Position numbers and translations under genes: made by a program
Part shown: positions 24,321-33,190 of the stretch, in pieces
Layout: each line of letters opens with the position of its first letter
Numbering within the stretch: the first letter of the stretch is position 1
Source of the DNA: Streptomyces armeniacus
GTDB lineage: Bacteria > Actinomycetota > Actinomycetes > Streptomycetales > Streptomycetaceae
NCBI RefSeq assembly: GCF_003355155.1
Contig: NZ_CP031320.1
Coordinates: 1,784,369-1,848,368, forward strand
Length of the DNA: 64,000 bases
Reading direction: 5' to 3'
The notes under the pieces: model-generated
What the model was told of the DNA's origin: nothing
The model's input: the letters and a program-made list of their open reading frames with translations, nothing else
Databases searched by the model: none

Positions 24321-24961
24321 TGGCGCCGACGCCCCCCGCGTCCGCGGCCGACGGCGCCCCGCTGCTGATCGCCTGCGCGCTCGGCATCGAGCGGCTGGCG
24401 CTGCGCCGCGGCGCGGGCGGGCCGGCCACCGTACTCCGTACGGGCATGGGCCCGGACGCGGCGGCGAGCGCCGTCACGCGCGCGCTGCGCGACGAGCCCG
24501 TGCCGGGCCGTACGGCGGTCGTCGCCACCGGCTTCTGCGCCGGCCTGGCCTCCGGGATGCACCCCGGGGACCTGGTGCTGGCGGACGCCGCACACGACGG
24601 CGACGGCCGTACGGCATGCGTGGGCACCGAGCGCCTCGCCGAGGCGCTCGCCCCGCTGGGCACACTCCACACCGGCCCGCTCGCGGGCTCCGACCACGTG
24701 GTACGGGGCGCCGAGCGGGCGGAACTGCGCGCGACGGGCGCCATCGCCGTAGACATGGAGTCCGCCGCCACACTCCGCGCCGCCGTACGCAGCGCCCCGG
24801 ACCGTCCGGTTGCCGCCGTACGGGTGGTGGTGGACGCCCCCGAGCACGAACTGATCAGGGTCGGGACGCTGAAGGGAGGAATATCGGCATTCCGCGTCCT
24901 GCGCGCGGTCCTGCCCGCGTTCCTCGAATGGCACCGATCCTTGCTGCTACCCCGGAGGTGA
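24320..24961 (+). CDS. hpnG: hopanoid nucleosidase/phosphorylase HpnG
   Basis: A 213-residue protein of the purine nucleoside phosphorylase / MTA-SAH nucleosidase fold. Motifs include LRTGMGPDAAASAV, VVATGFCAGLASGMHPGDLVLADA and the ribose-binding VDMESAATLRAA. In hopanoid producers HpnG removes adenine from adenosylhopane to give (phospho)ribosylhopane. Its place directly between shc and hpnH supports that role over a general salvage function. Confidence 0.88.
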   Translation: MAPTPPASAADGAPLLIACALGIERLALRRGAGGPATVLRTGMGPDAAASAVTRALRDEPVPGRTAVVATGFCAGLASGMHPGDLVLADAAHDGDGRTACVGTERLAEALAPLGTLHTGPLAGSDHVVRGAERAELRATGAIAVDMESAATLRAAVRSAPDRPVAAVRVVVDAPEHELIRVGTLKGGISAFRVLRAVLPAFLEWHRSLLLPRR

Positions 24962-24968
24962 GCGAGAA

Positions 24969-25991
24969 ATGGCCATGCCGCTCCGCCAGTCCATCCGCGT
25001 CGGTACGTATCTCTTCGAACAGAAACTCCGCAAGAAGGAGAAGTTCCCGCTGATCGTGGAGCTGGAGCCGCTTTTCGCCTGCAATCTCAAATGCGAGGGC
25101 TGCGGCAAGATCCAGCATCCGGCGGGCGTGCTCAAGCAGCGCATGCCGGTCGCCCAGGCGGTGGGCGCGGTCCTCGAGTCGGGCGCCCCCATGGTGTCCA
25201 TCGCGGGCGGCGAACCGCTGATGCACCCGCAGATCGACGAGATCGTACGGCAGTTGGTGGCGCGGAAGAAGTACGTCTTCCTGTGCACCAACGCGATGCT
25301 CATGCGCAAACACCTCGACAAGTTCACGCCCTCGCGCTATTTCGCCTTCGCCGTCCACATCGACGGACTGCGCGAGCGGCACGACGAATCGGTCGCCAAA
25401 GAAGGGGTGTTCGACGAGGCCGTGGCGGCGATGAAGGAGGCCAAGGCGCGCGGCTTCCGTGTCACCACCAATTCCACCTTCTTCAACACCGACACCCCGC
25501 AGACCGTCATCGAGGTGCTCGACTACCTCAACGACGACCTGAAGGTGGACGAGATGATGATCTCGCCCGCGTACGCCTACGAGAAGGCGCCCGACCAGGA
25601 GCACTTCCTCGGCGTCGACCAGACCCGTGAGCTGTTCCGGAAGGCGTTCGCGGGCGGCAACCGCGGCCGCTGGCGGCTCAACCACAGCCCGCTCTTCCTC
25701 GACTTCCTCGAGGGCAAGGCCGACTTCCCGTGTACGGCCTGGGCGATCCCCAACTACTCGCTGTTCGGCTGGCAGCGCCCCTGCTACCTGATGAGCGACG
25801 GCTACGTGCCGACGTACCGGGAGCTCATTGAAGAGACCGACTGGGACGCGTACGGCCGGGGCAAGGACCCGCGCTGCGCCAACTGCATGGCGCACTGCGG
25901 CTACGAGCCGACCGCCGTCCTGGCCACCATGGGTTCGCTGAAGGAATCGCTGCGCGCGGCACGGGAGACCGTACGCGGAAACCGCAGCTAA
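24969..25991 (+). CDS. hpnH: adenosyl-hopene transferase HpnH (radical SAM)
   Basis: A 340-residue radical SAM enzyme. The cluster-binding CxxxCxxC motif is CNLKCEGC (about residues 38-45). Near the C terminus further Cys residues (CANCMAHCGYEP) match the HpnH auxiliary region. It joins the 5'-deoxyadenosyl radical to hopene to form adenosylhopane, the first step of side-chain extension. ATG 24969 follows GGAGG; a Met two codons on is an alternative. Confidence 0.94.
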   Translation: MAMPLRQSIRVGTYLFEQKLRKKEKFPLIVELEPLFACNLKCEGCGKIQHPAGVLKQRMPVAQAVGAVLESGAPMVSIAGGEPLMHPQIDEIVRQLVARKKYVFLCTNAMLMRKHLDKFTPSRYFAFAVHIDGLRERHDESVAKEGVFDEAVAAMKEAKARGFRVTTNSTFFNTDTPQTVIEVLDYLNDDLKVDEMMISPAYAYEKAPDQEHFLGVDQTRELFRKAFAGGNRGRWRLNHSPLFLDFLEGKADFPCTAWAIPNYSLFGWQRPCYLMSDGYVPTYRELIEETDWDAYGRGKDPRCANCMAHCGYEPTAVLATMGSLKESLRAARETVRGNRS

Positions 25992-26012
25992 GCCGCGGAA
26001 GGGGGGCTCATC

Positions 26013-28013
26013 ATGCCTCTGCTCGAAGACATCGGGGGACCGGACGACCTCAAACGGCTCACCGGGTCGGAGCTCGACGAACTCGCCGAGGAAATCCGGC
26101 AGTTCCTGATCCACGCGGTGGCCCGCACCGGCGGCCACCTCGGTCCGAACCTGGGCGTGGTCGAGCTGACCATCGCCCTCCACCGCGTGTTCGACTCGCC
26201 CGCGGACCGCGTCCTGTGGGACACCGGGCACCAGGCGTACGTGCACAAGCTGCTGACCGGCCGGCAGGACTTCTCGAAGCTCAAGGGCAAGGGCGGGCTG
26301 TCGGGCTACCCGTCGCGCGCGGAGTCCGAGCACGACGTCATCGAGAACTCGCACGCCTCCACCGTCCTCGGCTGGGCCGACGGCCTGGCCAAGGCCAACC
26401 AGGTGCGGGGCCGCCCGCACCACGTGGCCGCCGTCATCGGTGACGGCGCGCTGACCGGCGGGATGGCCTGGGAGGCGCTGAACAACATCGCGGCAGCGAA
26501 GGACCGCCCGCTGGTCATCGTCGTCAACGACAACGAGCGCTCGTACGCGCCGACCATCGGCGGCCTCGCCAACCACCTGGCCACGCTGCGTACGACGGAC
26601 GAGTACGAGCGCGTACTGGCCTGGGGGAAGGGCGTGCTCCAGCAGACGCCGGTCGTCGGCAAGCCGCTGTACGAGTCGCTGCACGGCGCGAAGAAGGGCT
26701 TCAAGGACGCCGTCGCGCCACAGGGCATGTTCGAGGACCTGGGGCTGAAGTACGTCGGCCCGATCGACGGCCACGACATCGGCGCGGTGGAGTCCGCGCT
26801 GCAGCGGGCAAAACGGTTCGGCGGGCCGGTCATCGTGCACTGCCGTACGCAGAAGGGCCGCGGCTACGAGCCGGCGCTGGCCGACGAGGCGGACCACTTC
26901 CACACCGTCGGGCGGATCGACCCGCTCACCGCCGAGCCCGTCGCGCCGGCCGCCGGGCCGTCCTGGACCTCGGTGTTCCGCGACGAGATGGTACGGATCG
27001 GGGCCGAGCGGGAGGACGTCGTCGCGGTGACCGCGGCGATGCTCGAACCGGTCGGGCTCGGGCCGTTCGCGGCGGCGTACCCGGACCGGATCTTCGACGT
27101 CGGCATCGCCGAGCAGCACGCCACCGTCTCCGCGGCCGGCATGGCCACCGGCGGGCTGCACCCGGTCGTCGCCGTCTACGCCACGTTCCTGGGGCGGGCC
27201 TTCGACCAGCTGCTGATGGACGTGGCGCTGCACCGGTGCGGCGTCACGTTCGTACTGGACCGGGCCGGGATCACCGGGCCCGACGGCGCCTCGCACCACG
27301 GGATGTGGGACATGTCCGTACTGCAGGCGGTACCGGGGCTGCGTATCGCCGCGCCCCGCGACGCCGAGCAGCTGCGGGCGGAGCTGCGGGAGGCGCTGGA
27401 CGTGGACGACGCGCCCACCGTGGTGCGCTTCCCGAAGGAGACCGTCGCCGAACCGCTGCCCGCGGTGCGCCGCGTGGGCGGACTCGACGTGCTCCGGGAG
27501 CACCCGGAGCCCGCCACGGCCGGGCCGGACGGGGCCGGCGGCGCCGAACGGCCCGCCCGCGACGTGCTCCTCGTCGCCGTCGGCGTGATGGCGCCGGTGT
27601 GCCTGGAGGCCGCGGAGCTGCTGGCGGGCCGCGGCATCGACTGTACGGTCGTGGACCCGCGCTGGGTCAAGCCCGTCGACGAGGCCCTGCCGCCGCTGGC
27701 CGCGCAGCACCGGGCGGTGGCGGTGGTGGAGGACAACTGCCGCGCCGGAGGCGTCGGTTCGGCCGTCGACCAGGCGCTGCGCGACGCCGGTGTGGACCGG
27801 CCGCTGTGCGGCATCGGCCTGCCGCCGGAGTTCCTGGCGCACGGCAAGCGCGCGGAGCTGCTGGCCGACGTCGGGCTGACACCGGCCGAGATCGCCGGAC
27901 GTATCGCCGCCACCGTGCTGCGCGCCCGCGGCGAACCGGGCGCGGCTGCCGGCGGGGAGGGGCGAGCCGGGGGTGCGGGAGTGGGGGCGGCGAGCGAGGA
28001 GACCGCCGGGTGA
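26013..28013 (+). CDS. dxs: 1-deoxy-D-xylulose-5-phosphate synthase
   Basis: 666 residues. The thiamine-diphosphate-binding motif is [16 protein letters not shown] (about 147-162). Other family marks are [10 protein letters not shown] and [20 protein letters not shown] (about 416-435). It condenses pyruvate and glyceraldehyde-3-phosphate in the first MEP-pathway step, feeding isoprenoid supply for the hopanoid operon. Streptomyces usually carry a second dxs elsewhere. It starts only 21 bases after hpnH; in the S. coelicolor arrangement I remember, an ispG gene lies in this gap. It overlaps hpnO by GTGA. Confidence 0.95.
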   Translation: MPLLEDIGGPDDLKRLTGSELDELAEEIRQFLIHAVARTGGHLGPNLGVVELTIALHRVFDSPADRVLWDTGHQAYVHKLLTGRQDFSKLKGKGGLSGYPSRAESEHDVIENSHASTVLGWADGLAKANQVRGRPHHVAAVIGDGALTGGMAWEALNNIAAAKDRPLVIVVNDNERSYAPTIGGLANHLATLRTTDEYERVLAWGKGVLQQTPVVGKPLYESLHGAKKGFKDAVAPQGMFEDLGLKYVGPIDGHDIGAVESALQRAKRFGGPVIVHCRTQKGRGYEPALADEADHFHTVGRIDPLTAEPVAPAAGPSWTSVFRDEMVRIGAEREDVVAVTAAMLEPVGLGPFAAAYPDRIFDVGIAEQHATVSAAGMATGGLHPVVAVYATFLGRAFDQLLMDVALHRCGVTFVLDRAGITGPDGASHHGMWDMSVLQAVPGLRIAAPRDAEQLRAELREALDVDDAPTVVRFPKETVAEPLPAVRRVGGLDVLREHPEPATAGPDGAGGAERPARDVLLVAVGVMAPVCLEAAELLAGRGIDCTVVDPRWVKPVDEALPPLAAQHRAVAVVEDNCRAGGVGSAVDQALRDAGVDRPLCGIGLPPEFLAHGKRAELLADVGLTPAEIAGRIAATVLRARGEPGAAAGGEGRAGGAGVGAASEETAG

Positions 28014-29404
28014 GCCACTTCGATCTGGCCAAGCTGCTGGCCGAACGCGGCGGCGAGGGCCACGCCCTGCACTCCCGGCATCTCAACCACCAACTCCCGC
28101 GCATGCTCCGGACCATCGGCTTCGACCAGGTCTACCAGCGGGCCGAGGGCGCGTACTTCTACGACACCGAGGGCCGCGACTACCTCGACATGCTCGCGGG
28201 CTTCGGCGTGATGGCCCTCGGCCGGCACCACCCCGTCGTACGGCAGGCCCTGCACGACGTGCTCGACGCGTCGCTGCCGGACCTCACCCGCTTCGACTGC
28301 GCGCCGCTGCCCGGGCTGCTGGCCGAGCGGCTCCTCGGCCACGCACCGGGAATGGAGCGGGTGTTCTTCGGGAACAGCGGCACCGAGGCGGTGGAGACCG
28401 CGCTGAAATTCGCCCGCTACGCCACACGGAAACCACGAATTCTCCACTGTCATCACTCTTTTCACGGTCTCACCACAGGATCTCTGTCGGTGAACGGCGA
28501 AGATGGATTCCGTGAAGGTTTTGCGCCCTTGCTACCCGATACGCCCGTTCCGCTAGGGGACCTCGGTGCGCTGGAACGCGAGTTGGCACGGGGTGACGTG
28601 GCCGCGCTCGTCGTCGAGCCGATTCAGGGCAAGGGCGTGCACGCGGCGCCCTCCGGATATCTGCGCGCGGCCCGCGAGGCGCTGCACCGGCGGGGCGGGC
28701 TGCTGATCGTCGACGAGGTGCAGACGGGCCTGGGGCGTACCGGCGACTTCTTCGCGTACCAGCACGAGGACGGCGTGGCCCCCGACCTCGTGTGCGTCGC
28801 GAAGGCGCTGTCCGGCGGCTACGTGCCGGTGGGCGCGACGCTGGGCAAGGAGTGGATCTTCAAGAAGGTCTACTCCTCGATGGACCGCGTACTGGTCCAC
28901 TCCGCCAGCTTCGGGGCGAACGCGCAGGCCATGGCCGCCGGCCTGGCGACGCTGCAGGTCATCGCGGACGACAGGCTGACGGAGAACGCCCGGCGCACCG
29001 GGGATCTGCTGCGCGGGCGGCTCGCCGAGCTCGTCGGCCGCTACGAGCTGCTGCACGACGTACGCGGCCGGGGCCTGATGATCGGCATCGAGTTCGGCAG
29101 GCCGTCCTCGCTGCGGCTGCGCAGCCGGTGGACGATGCTCCAGACCGCCCGCAAGGGACTGTTCGCGCAAATGGTCGTCGCGCCGCTGCTGCGTCGGCAC
29201 AGAATCCTCACCCAGGTCTCCGGCGACCATCTGGAGGTCATCAAGCTGATTCCGCCGCTGATCGTCGGGGAACGGGAGGCGGATCGATTTGTCGACGCGT
29301 TCACACAGGTCATGGACGAGGCGCACACGGGCGGCGGACTCATGTGGGATTTCGGCCGTACGCTGATGAAACAGGCGGTGACGTCCGGGCACCGCGGCGA
29401 CTGA
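28010..29404 (+). CDS. hpnO: hopanoid aminotransferase HpnO (class III, PLP-dependent)
   Basis: 464 residues. The PLP-binding region shows [20 protein letters not shown], the cofactor aspartate motif [15 protein letters not shown], and the Schiff-base lysine in [15 protein letters not shown]. In hopanoid producers HpnO converts ribosylhopane-derived aldehyde to 35-aminobacteriohopanetriol. It is the last gene of the operon. A patch at about 28,430-28,560 falls to roughly 55 percent GC, well below its surroundings, but keeps the reading frame and the conserved residues. Confidence 0.92.
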   Translation: MSHFDLAKLLAERGGEGHALHSRHLNHQLPRMLRTIGFDQVYQRAEGAYFYDTEGRDYLDMLAGFGVMALGRHHPVVRQALHDVLDASLPDLTRFDCAPLPGLLAERLLGHAPGMERVFFGNSGTEAVETALKFARYATRKPRILHCHHSFHGLTTGSLSVNGEDGFREGFAPLLPDTPVPLGDLGALERELARGDVAALVVEPIQGKGVHAAPSGYLRAAREALHRRGGLLIVDEVQTGLGRTGDFFAYQHEDGVAPDLVCVAKALSGGYVPVGATLGKEWIFKKVYSSMDRVLVHSASFGANAQAMAAGLATLQVIADDRLTENARRTGDLLRGRLAELVGRYELLHDVRGRGLMIGIEFGRPSSLRLRSRWTMLQTARKGLFAQMVVAPLLRRHRILTQVSGDHLEVIKLIPPLIVGEREADRFVDAFTQVMDEAHTGGGLMWDFGRTLMKQAVTSGHRGD

Positions 29405-29435
29405 GCCGTACCGCGCCGGTGCCCGGCCCGGTCGA

Positions 29436-30227
29436 CTAGTCGACAAGGCGCTCACGCAGCCGTTCCCGGGTGCCCGCGCTCAGCTTCAGGCCCTCCGTGA
29501 GGTACGCCTCGACGTCGCCCCACTCCTCGTCGATCGTGTCGAAGGCGGCGGCGAGGTAGCCGGGGCGCGCGTCGAAGAGCGGCGCGAGCAGCTCCAGCAC
29601 CTCGGCGGACAGGCCGCCCTCGGCGCCCTCCGCGCGGTGCACCTTGTACCGGCGGTGCGGGGAGTTCGACTCGAGGTAGTCGGCCTCGATCGCGTCCCGC
29701 CGTACGCCGACGGCCAGCAGCGTCACGGCTATGGACAGCCCCGCCCGGTCCTTGCCCGCCGCGCAGTGCAGCAGCGCGGGCACGCTGTCCCCGGCGATGT
29801 CGTGCAGCACACGGCTGTGCTCGGCGGTGCGGCCCAGGACCATGGCGCGGTACGAGGCGGTCATCCGGTCCGCCGCCTGCCCGTCGGAGAGCGCCGCCCG
29901 CAGCTGGGCGAGGTCGCCCTTGCGCACCATCCGCCAGAAGTCGGCGCCGTCGGCCGGGTCGGTCAGCGGGATGTTCACGTTGCGGGTGCCCGGCAGCGCC
30001 GCGTCCGGGCCCTCCAGCGCCTGGTCGGCGGAGTTGCGGAAGTCGAACACCGTGTGCAGCCCGAGACCGCTCAGATACGCCACGTCCTCGGAGGTGGCGT
30101 GCGCCAGGTGCCCGCTGCGGAACAGCACTCCGTGCCGCAGCCGGCGCCCGTCGGCCGTGGGCAGTCCGCCGACATCGCGGAAGTTGCGCACCCCGGTCAG
30201 GGTGGGCTCGGCGGGCTGCGTGGTCAC
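29436..30227 (-). CDS. tyrosine-protein phosphatase, PtpB/DSP-like
   Basis: 263 residues with the cysteine phosphatase loop HCAAGKDRAG (CX5R, about 155-164), the actinobacterial lipid/tyrosine phosphatase form. The N terminus has GVRNFRDVGGLPTADGR, typical of this family. It removes phosphate from phosphotyrosine and possibly phosphoinositides. GTG 30227 is chosen because GGAG lies upstream and homology begins there; longer in-frame starts add unrelated residues. It is convergent with hpnO. Substrates are not known. Confidence 0.88.
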   Translation of the reverse strand: MTTQPAEPTLTGVRNFRDVGGLPTADGRRLRHGVLFRSGHLAHATSEDVAYLSGLGLHTVFDFRNSADQALEGPDAALPGTRNVNIPLTDPADGADFWRMVRKGDLAQLRAALSDGQAADRMTASYRAMVLGRTAEHSRVLHDIAGDSVPALLHCAAGKDRAGLSIAVTLLAVGVRRDAIEADYLESNSPHRRYKVHRAEGAEGGLSAEVLELLAPLFDARPGYLAAAFDTIDEEWGDVEAYLTEGLKLSAGTRERLRERLVD

Positions 30228-30768
30228 GGGCGCTCCTCTGCTCGGGGTGTGCTCCGGGTCCGCCGCGAATCCGCTCCGGCGTGTTCCGCTCCGGTGCTGA
30301 CGAGGGTGTGGCGGATGGTTTCTGCCGACCATACGACATTGGGTGCCAGGGGTAATCAGCCGTGCGATCCGGTCTGTGCGGAAGGAGGTGCGGCGGGCGC
30401 GCATATGCCCTTGTCGACATTCCGACTACGGCCCTGTACGGTCCCGATCCCGCTGTCCAGCCCTGCCGTACGGCATGCTCACGCACATTCCGCTTCGCGG
30501 CTCCAACATGGCGGGAATTGGTCGTGTCCGGCCTTCACAGTCGGGCAGACCAGGTAACTTCCGCATTCCGCAAGCGAGTTATGATCTGTGCGCCCGGTCA
30601 ATCGTGTGCCCGACGAGTTCACCCGTTAGGAGCTGGCGAGGGGTGGCGAATATGTCATCAGCGCCCGCTCGGCGCCGTAGTGACAGCTAGCGTAGCCACG
30701 GCGCTGTGAGCGTCCGGCGTGCCTCGAGCAGGCCCTTCAGACAGACCTCAAGCCAACCGAGGAAACCG
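30228..30768. other. 541-base intergenic leader region
   Basis: Between the divergent phosphatase and sensor-ATPase genes. A possible sigma-70 -10 box TATGAT occurs at 30,580-30,585, but its -35 partner is weak. A 15-codon frame (GTG at about 30,643 to 30,690, MANMSSAPARRRSDS) with GAGGGG upstream could be a leader peptide. A long 5' leader is therefore likely. Nothing else was recognised. Confidence 0.3.
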
Positions 30769-32721
30769 ATGCCTGAACCCCCGAGCCATTCGGTGCAGAC
30801 AGGAAGGGGAACGTCCGCTCCCGTAGGTGCCGCGGCCGTCCCCTCCAGCTCGAACGGGCCCCGTGCGCGGCACGGCAGGATTCCGGTGCGCGAGAGCGCC
30901 GGTGACGCCGCGATGCGGCACCGCATGGTCCGGCTCGCCGTCCTCCCCGCCGCGATCGTGGCCGTCACCGCGAGCGCCGTGATCGCCTTCGTCATGCGCG
31001 ACCAGGGAGGCGTCGACGCCACCGGTGCGCCCGCGTCGGCCACCCTCTGGGGCGTGCTCGCCGGATCGCTGCTGCTCACCTGCGCGGTGGTGGTGGGGGC
31101 CGCGCTGTTCGCCTCGACCGAGGCCCGTACGACCGTCGAGCGGTACGGCCAGCTGCGCCGGTCCTCCGAGCGCGGCCAGACCGAAGTACGGGCCCAGCTG
31201 CGCAGGTTGGAGCAGGGCGAGCGGCCGCGCATCCCCGGGCCGCCCCCGGAGCTCGAGCCCGCCGGCGACGCGCTGGACCGGCTCGGGCACGAGCTGACGC
31301 TCGCCCAGCACACCGCCGAGGCGGCGGTCGCGGAGGCCGCGGCGCTCGTACGCGCGGGCAGCAGCGGCAGTGACGAGAAGGTCGAGGTGTTCGTGAACCT
31401 CGCGCGCAGGCTCCAGTCGCTGGTGCACCGCGAGATCGAACTCCTGGATGAACTGGAGAACGAGGTCGAGGACCCGGATCTGCTCAAGGGACTGTTCCAC
31501 GTCGACCACCTCGCCACCCGCATCCGGCGGCACGCGGAGAACCTTGCCGTGCTCGGCGGCGCGGTCTCCCGGCGGCAGTGGACCCGGCCCGTGACGATGA
31601 CCGAGGTGCTGCGCTCCTCGATCGCCGAGGTCGAGCAGTACTCCCGGGTGAAGCTGGTCCCGCCGATTGAGGGCACGCTACGCGGCCACGCCGTCGCCGA
31701 CGTCATCCACCTGCTCGCCGAGCTGGTGGAGAACGCGACCATCTTCTCCGCCCCGCAGACCACCGTTCTGCTGCGCGCCCAGCACGTGACCGCCGGCCTC
31801 GCCGTCGAGGTGGAGGACCGCGGCCTGGGCATGGACGCGAACGAGCAGAACCGGATGAACGCGCTCCTGGCCGACCCCGAGCAGTTCGACGTCGGCGAAC
31901 TGCTCTCCGACGGCCGGATCGGCCTGTTCGTCGTCTCCGCGCTCGCGCGCAGGCACGGCATCGTCGTCCAGCTGCAGAGCAACATCTACGGCGGCATCCA
32001 GGCGGTCCTGGTGCTGCCGCGGCCCGTGCTCGGTGACACGGCGGACACTTCCAAGCAGTCCGCCGCACAGCCCGCACAGCCCGCACAGCCCGTGCCGGCC
32101 GCCGTGCCGCAGCGTACGGGCGTACCGCAGGGCCAGCTCCAGAGCGCGCAGCACGGCTACCCGCTGGGCCACCCCCAGGGTCAGGAGCACCAGCGCGCGG
32201 CGGCGCCGAACGGCGTGCCGCAGCAGCAGCCCGGCCAGCCCCCGCAGCCGGTCCACCACGGCCAGCCGCAGAGTCCCGCGCCGCAGATCCCGGCGCAGAC
32301 GCACGGCCGGGCACGGCCCCAGGAAGCGGAGCACGTACGGGCGCCCGCGCCCGAGAGCGTACGGGCCGGCGGCCCGCCCCCCGGTCCGCCGCAGCAGCCG
32401 CCGCCACGGGCGCAGCAGCCCGCGCCCCCGCCGGCGGCCGCACCCGGCGAGCGCCCGCAGCTGCCCAAGCGGCGCCGTCAGGAACACCTCGTGCCCGAGC
32501 TGCGCGACGGCCCGCGGGCGCAGGTGACCACGGATGAGCCGGACGCAGGTCACGACCCAGGTCTGATGGCCGCGTTCCGCCGGGGCACCAGCCTCGCGGA
32601 CGAGTCCGACGGCACCGACGAGACCCACCCGACCCACACCGCCCCCAAGACCCGTCCGCCACCGCCGCAGCCCGCATACGCATATGACTCGTTGATCCTC
32701 ACCACACCTACACACTATTGA
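30769..32721 (+). CDS. conservon-type sensor histidine-kinase-like ATPase (CvnA-like)
   Basis: 650 residues. Two membrane segments lie in the N-terminal quarter (LAVLPAAIVAVTASAVIAFV and WGVLAGSLLLTCAVVVGAAL). A helical region follows, then an HATPase_c domain at about 310-430 with LLAELVENATIFSAP and EDRGLGMDANEQ, and DGRIGLFVVSALARRHGI. The C-terminal 220 residues are Pro/Gln/Ala-rich and disordered. This is the layout of CvnA proteins, which normally head an operon with a roadblock protein (CvnB), a DUF742 protein (CvnC) and a small GTPase (CvnD). None of those follow here, because an adapter-like junction begins 36 bases after the stop. ATG 30769 follows GAGGAAA. Confidence 0.85.
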   Translation: MPEPPSHSVQTGRGTSAPVGAAAVPSSSNGPRARHGRIPVRESAGDAAMRHRMVRLAVLPAAIVAVTASAVIAFVMRDQGGVDATGAPASATLWGVLAGSLLLTCAVVVGAALFASTEARTTVERYGQLRRSSERGQTEVRAQLRRLEQGERPRIPGPPPELEPAGDALDRLGHELTLAQHTAEAAVAEAAALVRAGSSGSDEKVEVFVNLARRLQSLVHREIELLDELENEVEDPDLLKGLFHVDHLATRIRRHAENLAVLGGAVSRRQWTRPVTMTEVLRSSIAEVEQYSRVKLVPPIEGTLRGHAVADVIHLLAELVENATIFSAPQTTVLLRAQHVTAGLAVEVEDRGLGMDANEQNRMNALLADPEQFDVGELLSDGRIGLFVVSALARRHGIVVQLQSNIYGGIQAVLVLPRPVLGDTADTSKQSAAQPAQPAQPVPAAVPQRTGVPQGQLQSAQHGYPLGHPQGQEHQRAAAPNGVPQQQPGQPPQPVHHGQPQSPAPQIPAQTHGRARPQEAEHVRAPAPESVRAGGPPPGPPQQPPPRAQQPAPPPAAAPGERPQLPKRRRQEHLVPELRDGPRAQVTTDEPDAGHDPGLMAAFRRGTSLADESDGTDETHPTHTAPKTRPPPPQPAYAYDSLILTTPTHY

Positions 32722-32757
32722 ATGAGCCGGCGACCCCGGGGATCTCACCTGAGGCCA

Positions 32758-32790
32758 CGGTCGGCGGCGTCAGGAGTGTATAAGGGACAG
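32758..32790. other. Nextera/Tn5 adapter-like sequence, probable assembly chimera junction
   Basis: The 33 bases match the synthetic Nextera read-1 transposase adapter at 27 positions. The last 19 bases (32,772-32,790) match the Tn5 mosaic end at 16 of 19. On the minus strand it encodes CPLYTPDAADRG, close to the well-known adapter peptide CLLYTSDAADE. The sequence directly after it is the middle of a gene. Substitutions are mostly towards G/C, as if a consensus had been pulled towards the genome's composition. Confidence 0.8.
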
Positions 32791-32792
32791 GG

Positions 32793-33122
32793 GTGTGCCT
32801 CGGGCACGAGCTGATCGCCGCCGAACTGGGCCTGGAACTCGTCCGCAAGGCACGCCCGTACCAGGGCGCGCAGGAGCGGATCGACCTCTTCGGACGCGCC
32901 GAGACGGTCGGCTTCTACAACTCGTACGCCGCGCACTGCCCGGACCGGACCGCCGACCGGCTCGCCCTGCGCCACGTCGAGGTGAGCCGGGACGGCGGCA
33001 GCGGCGAGGTGCACGCGCTGCGCGGACCGGGCTTCGCGGGCGTGCAGTTCCACCCGGAGTCCGTGCTGAGCCTGAACGGCGCGGAGATCACGGCGGAGCT
33101 GCTGGCCGCCGTCCACGTCTGA
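32793..33122 (+). pseudogene. anthranilate synthase, C-terminal glutamine amidotransferase fragment
   Basis: Only the last ~109 residues remain. They start with the class I amidotransferase nucleophile CLGHE and contain the HPE motif (VQFHPESVLS) that completes the Cys-His-Glu triad. This is the C-terminal end of a fused anthranilate synthase (TrpE-TrpG or PhzE type), which normally exceeds 600 residues. The chorismate-binding domain and the start of the amidotransferase domain are missing because homology begins at the base after the adapter-like stretch. The real gene is probably intact in the organism and broken only in this assembly. Confidence 0.85.
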
Positions 33123-33142
33123 ACGGACTCCGGTACGAGCGC

Positions 33143-33179
33143 GGTGCCCGGGGCACGGGGCTGGTCGGCCCCGGGCACC
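33143..33179. terminator. bidirectional hairpin between anthranilate synthase end and pfkA
   Basis: A perfect 12-bp inverted repeat, GGTGCCCGGGGC / GCCCCGGGCACC, with a 13-base loop, between convergent gene ends. Confidence 0.65.
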
Positions 33180-33190
33180 TCGCACGCCGG

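Noticed and set aside
32758..32790. A genuine Tn5/IS50 insertion end
   Set aside because: No transposase or second end is present, no 9-bp target duplication was seen, and the similarity extends into the synthetic part of the Nextera adapter.
32722..32816. A short frame MSRRPRGSHLRPRSAAS after the sensor ATPase as a CvnB start
   Set aside because: It runs through the adapter-like stretch and shows no roadblock-domain similarity.
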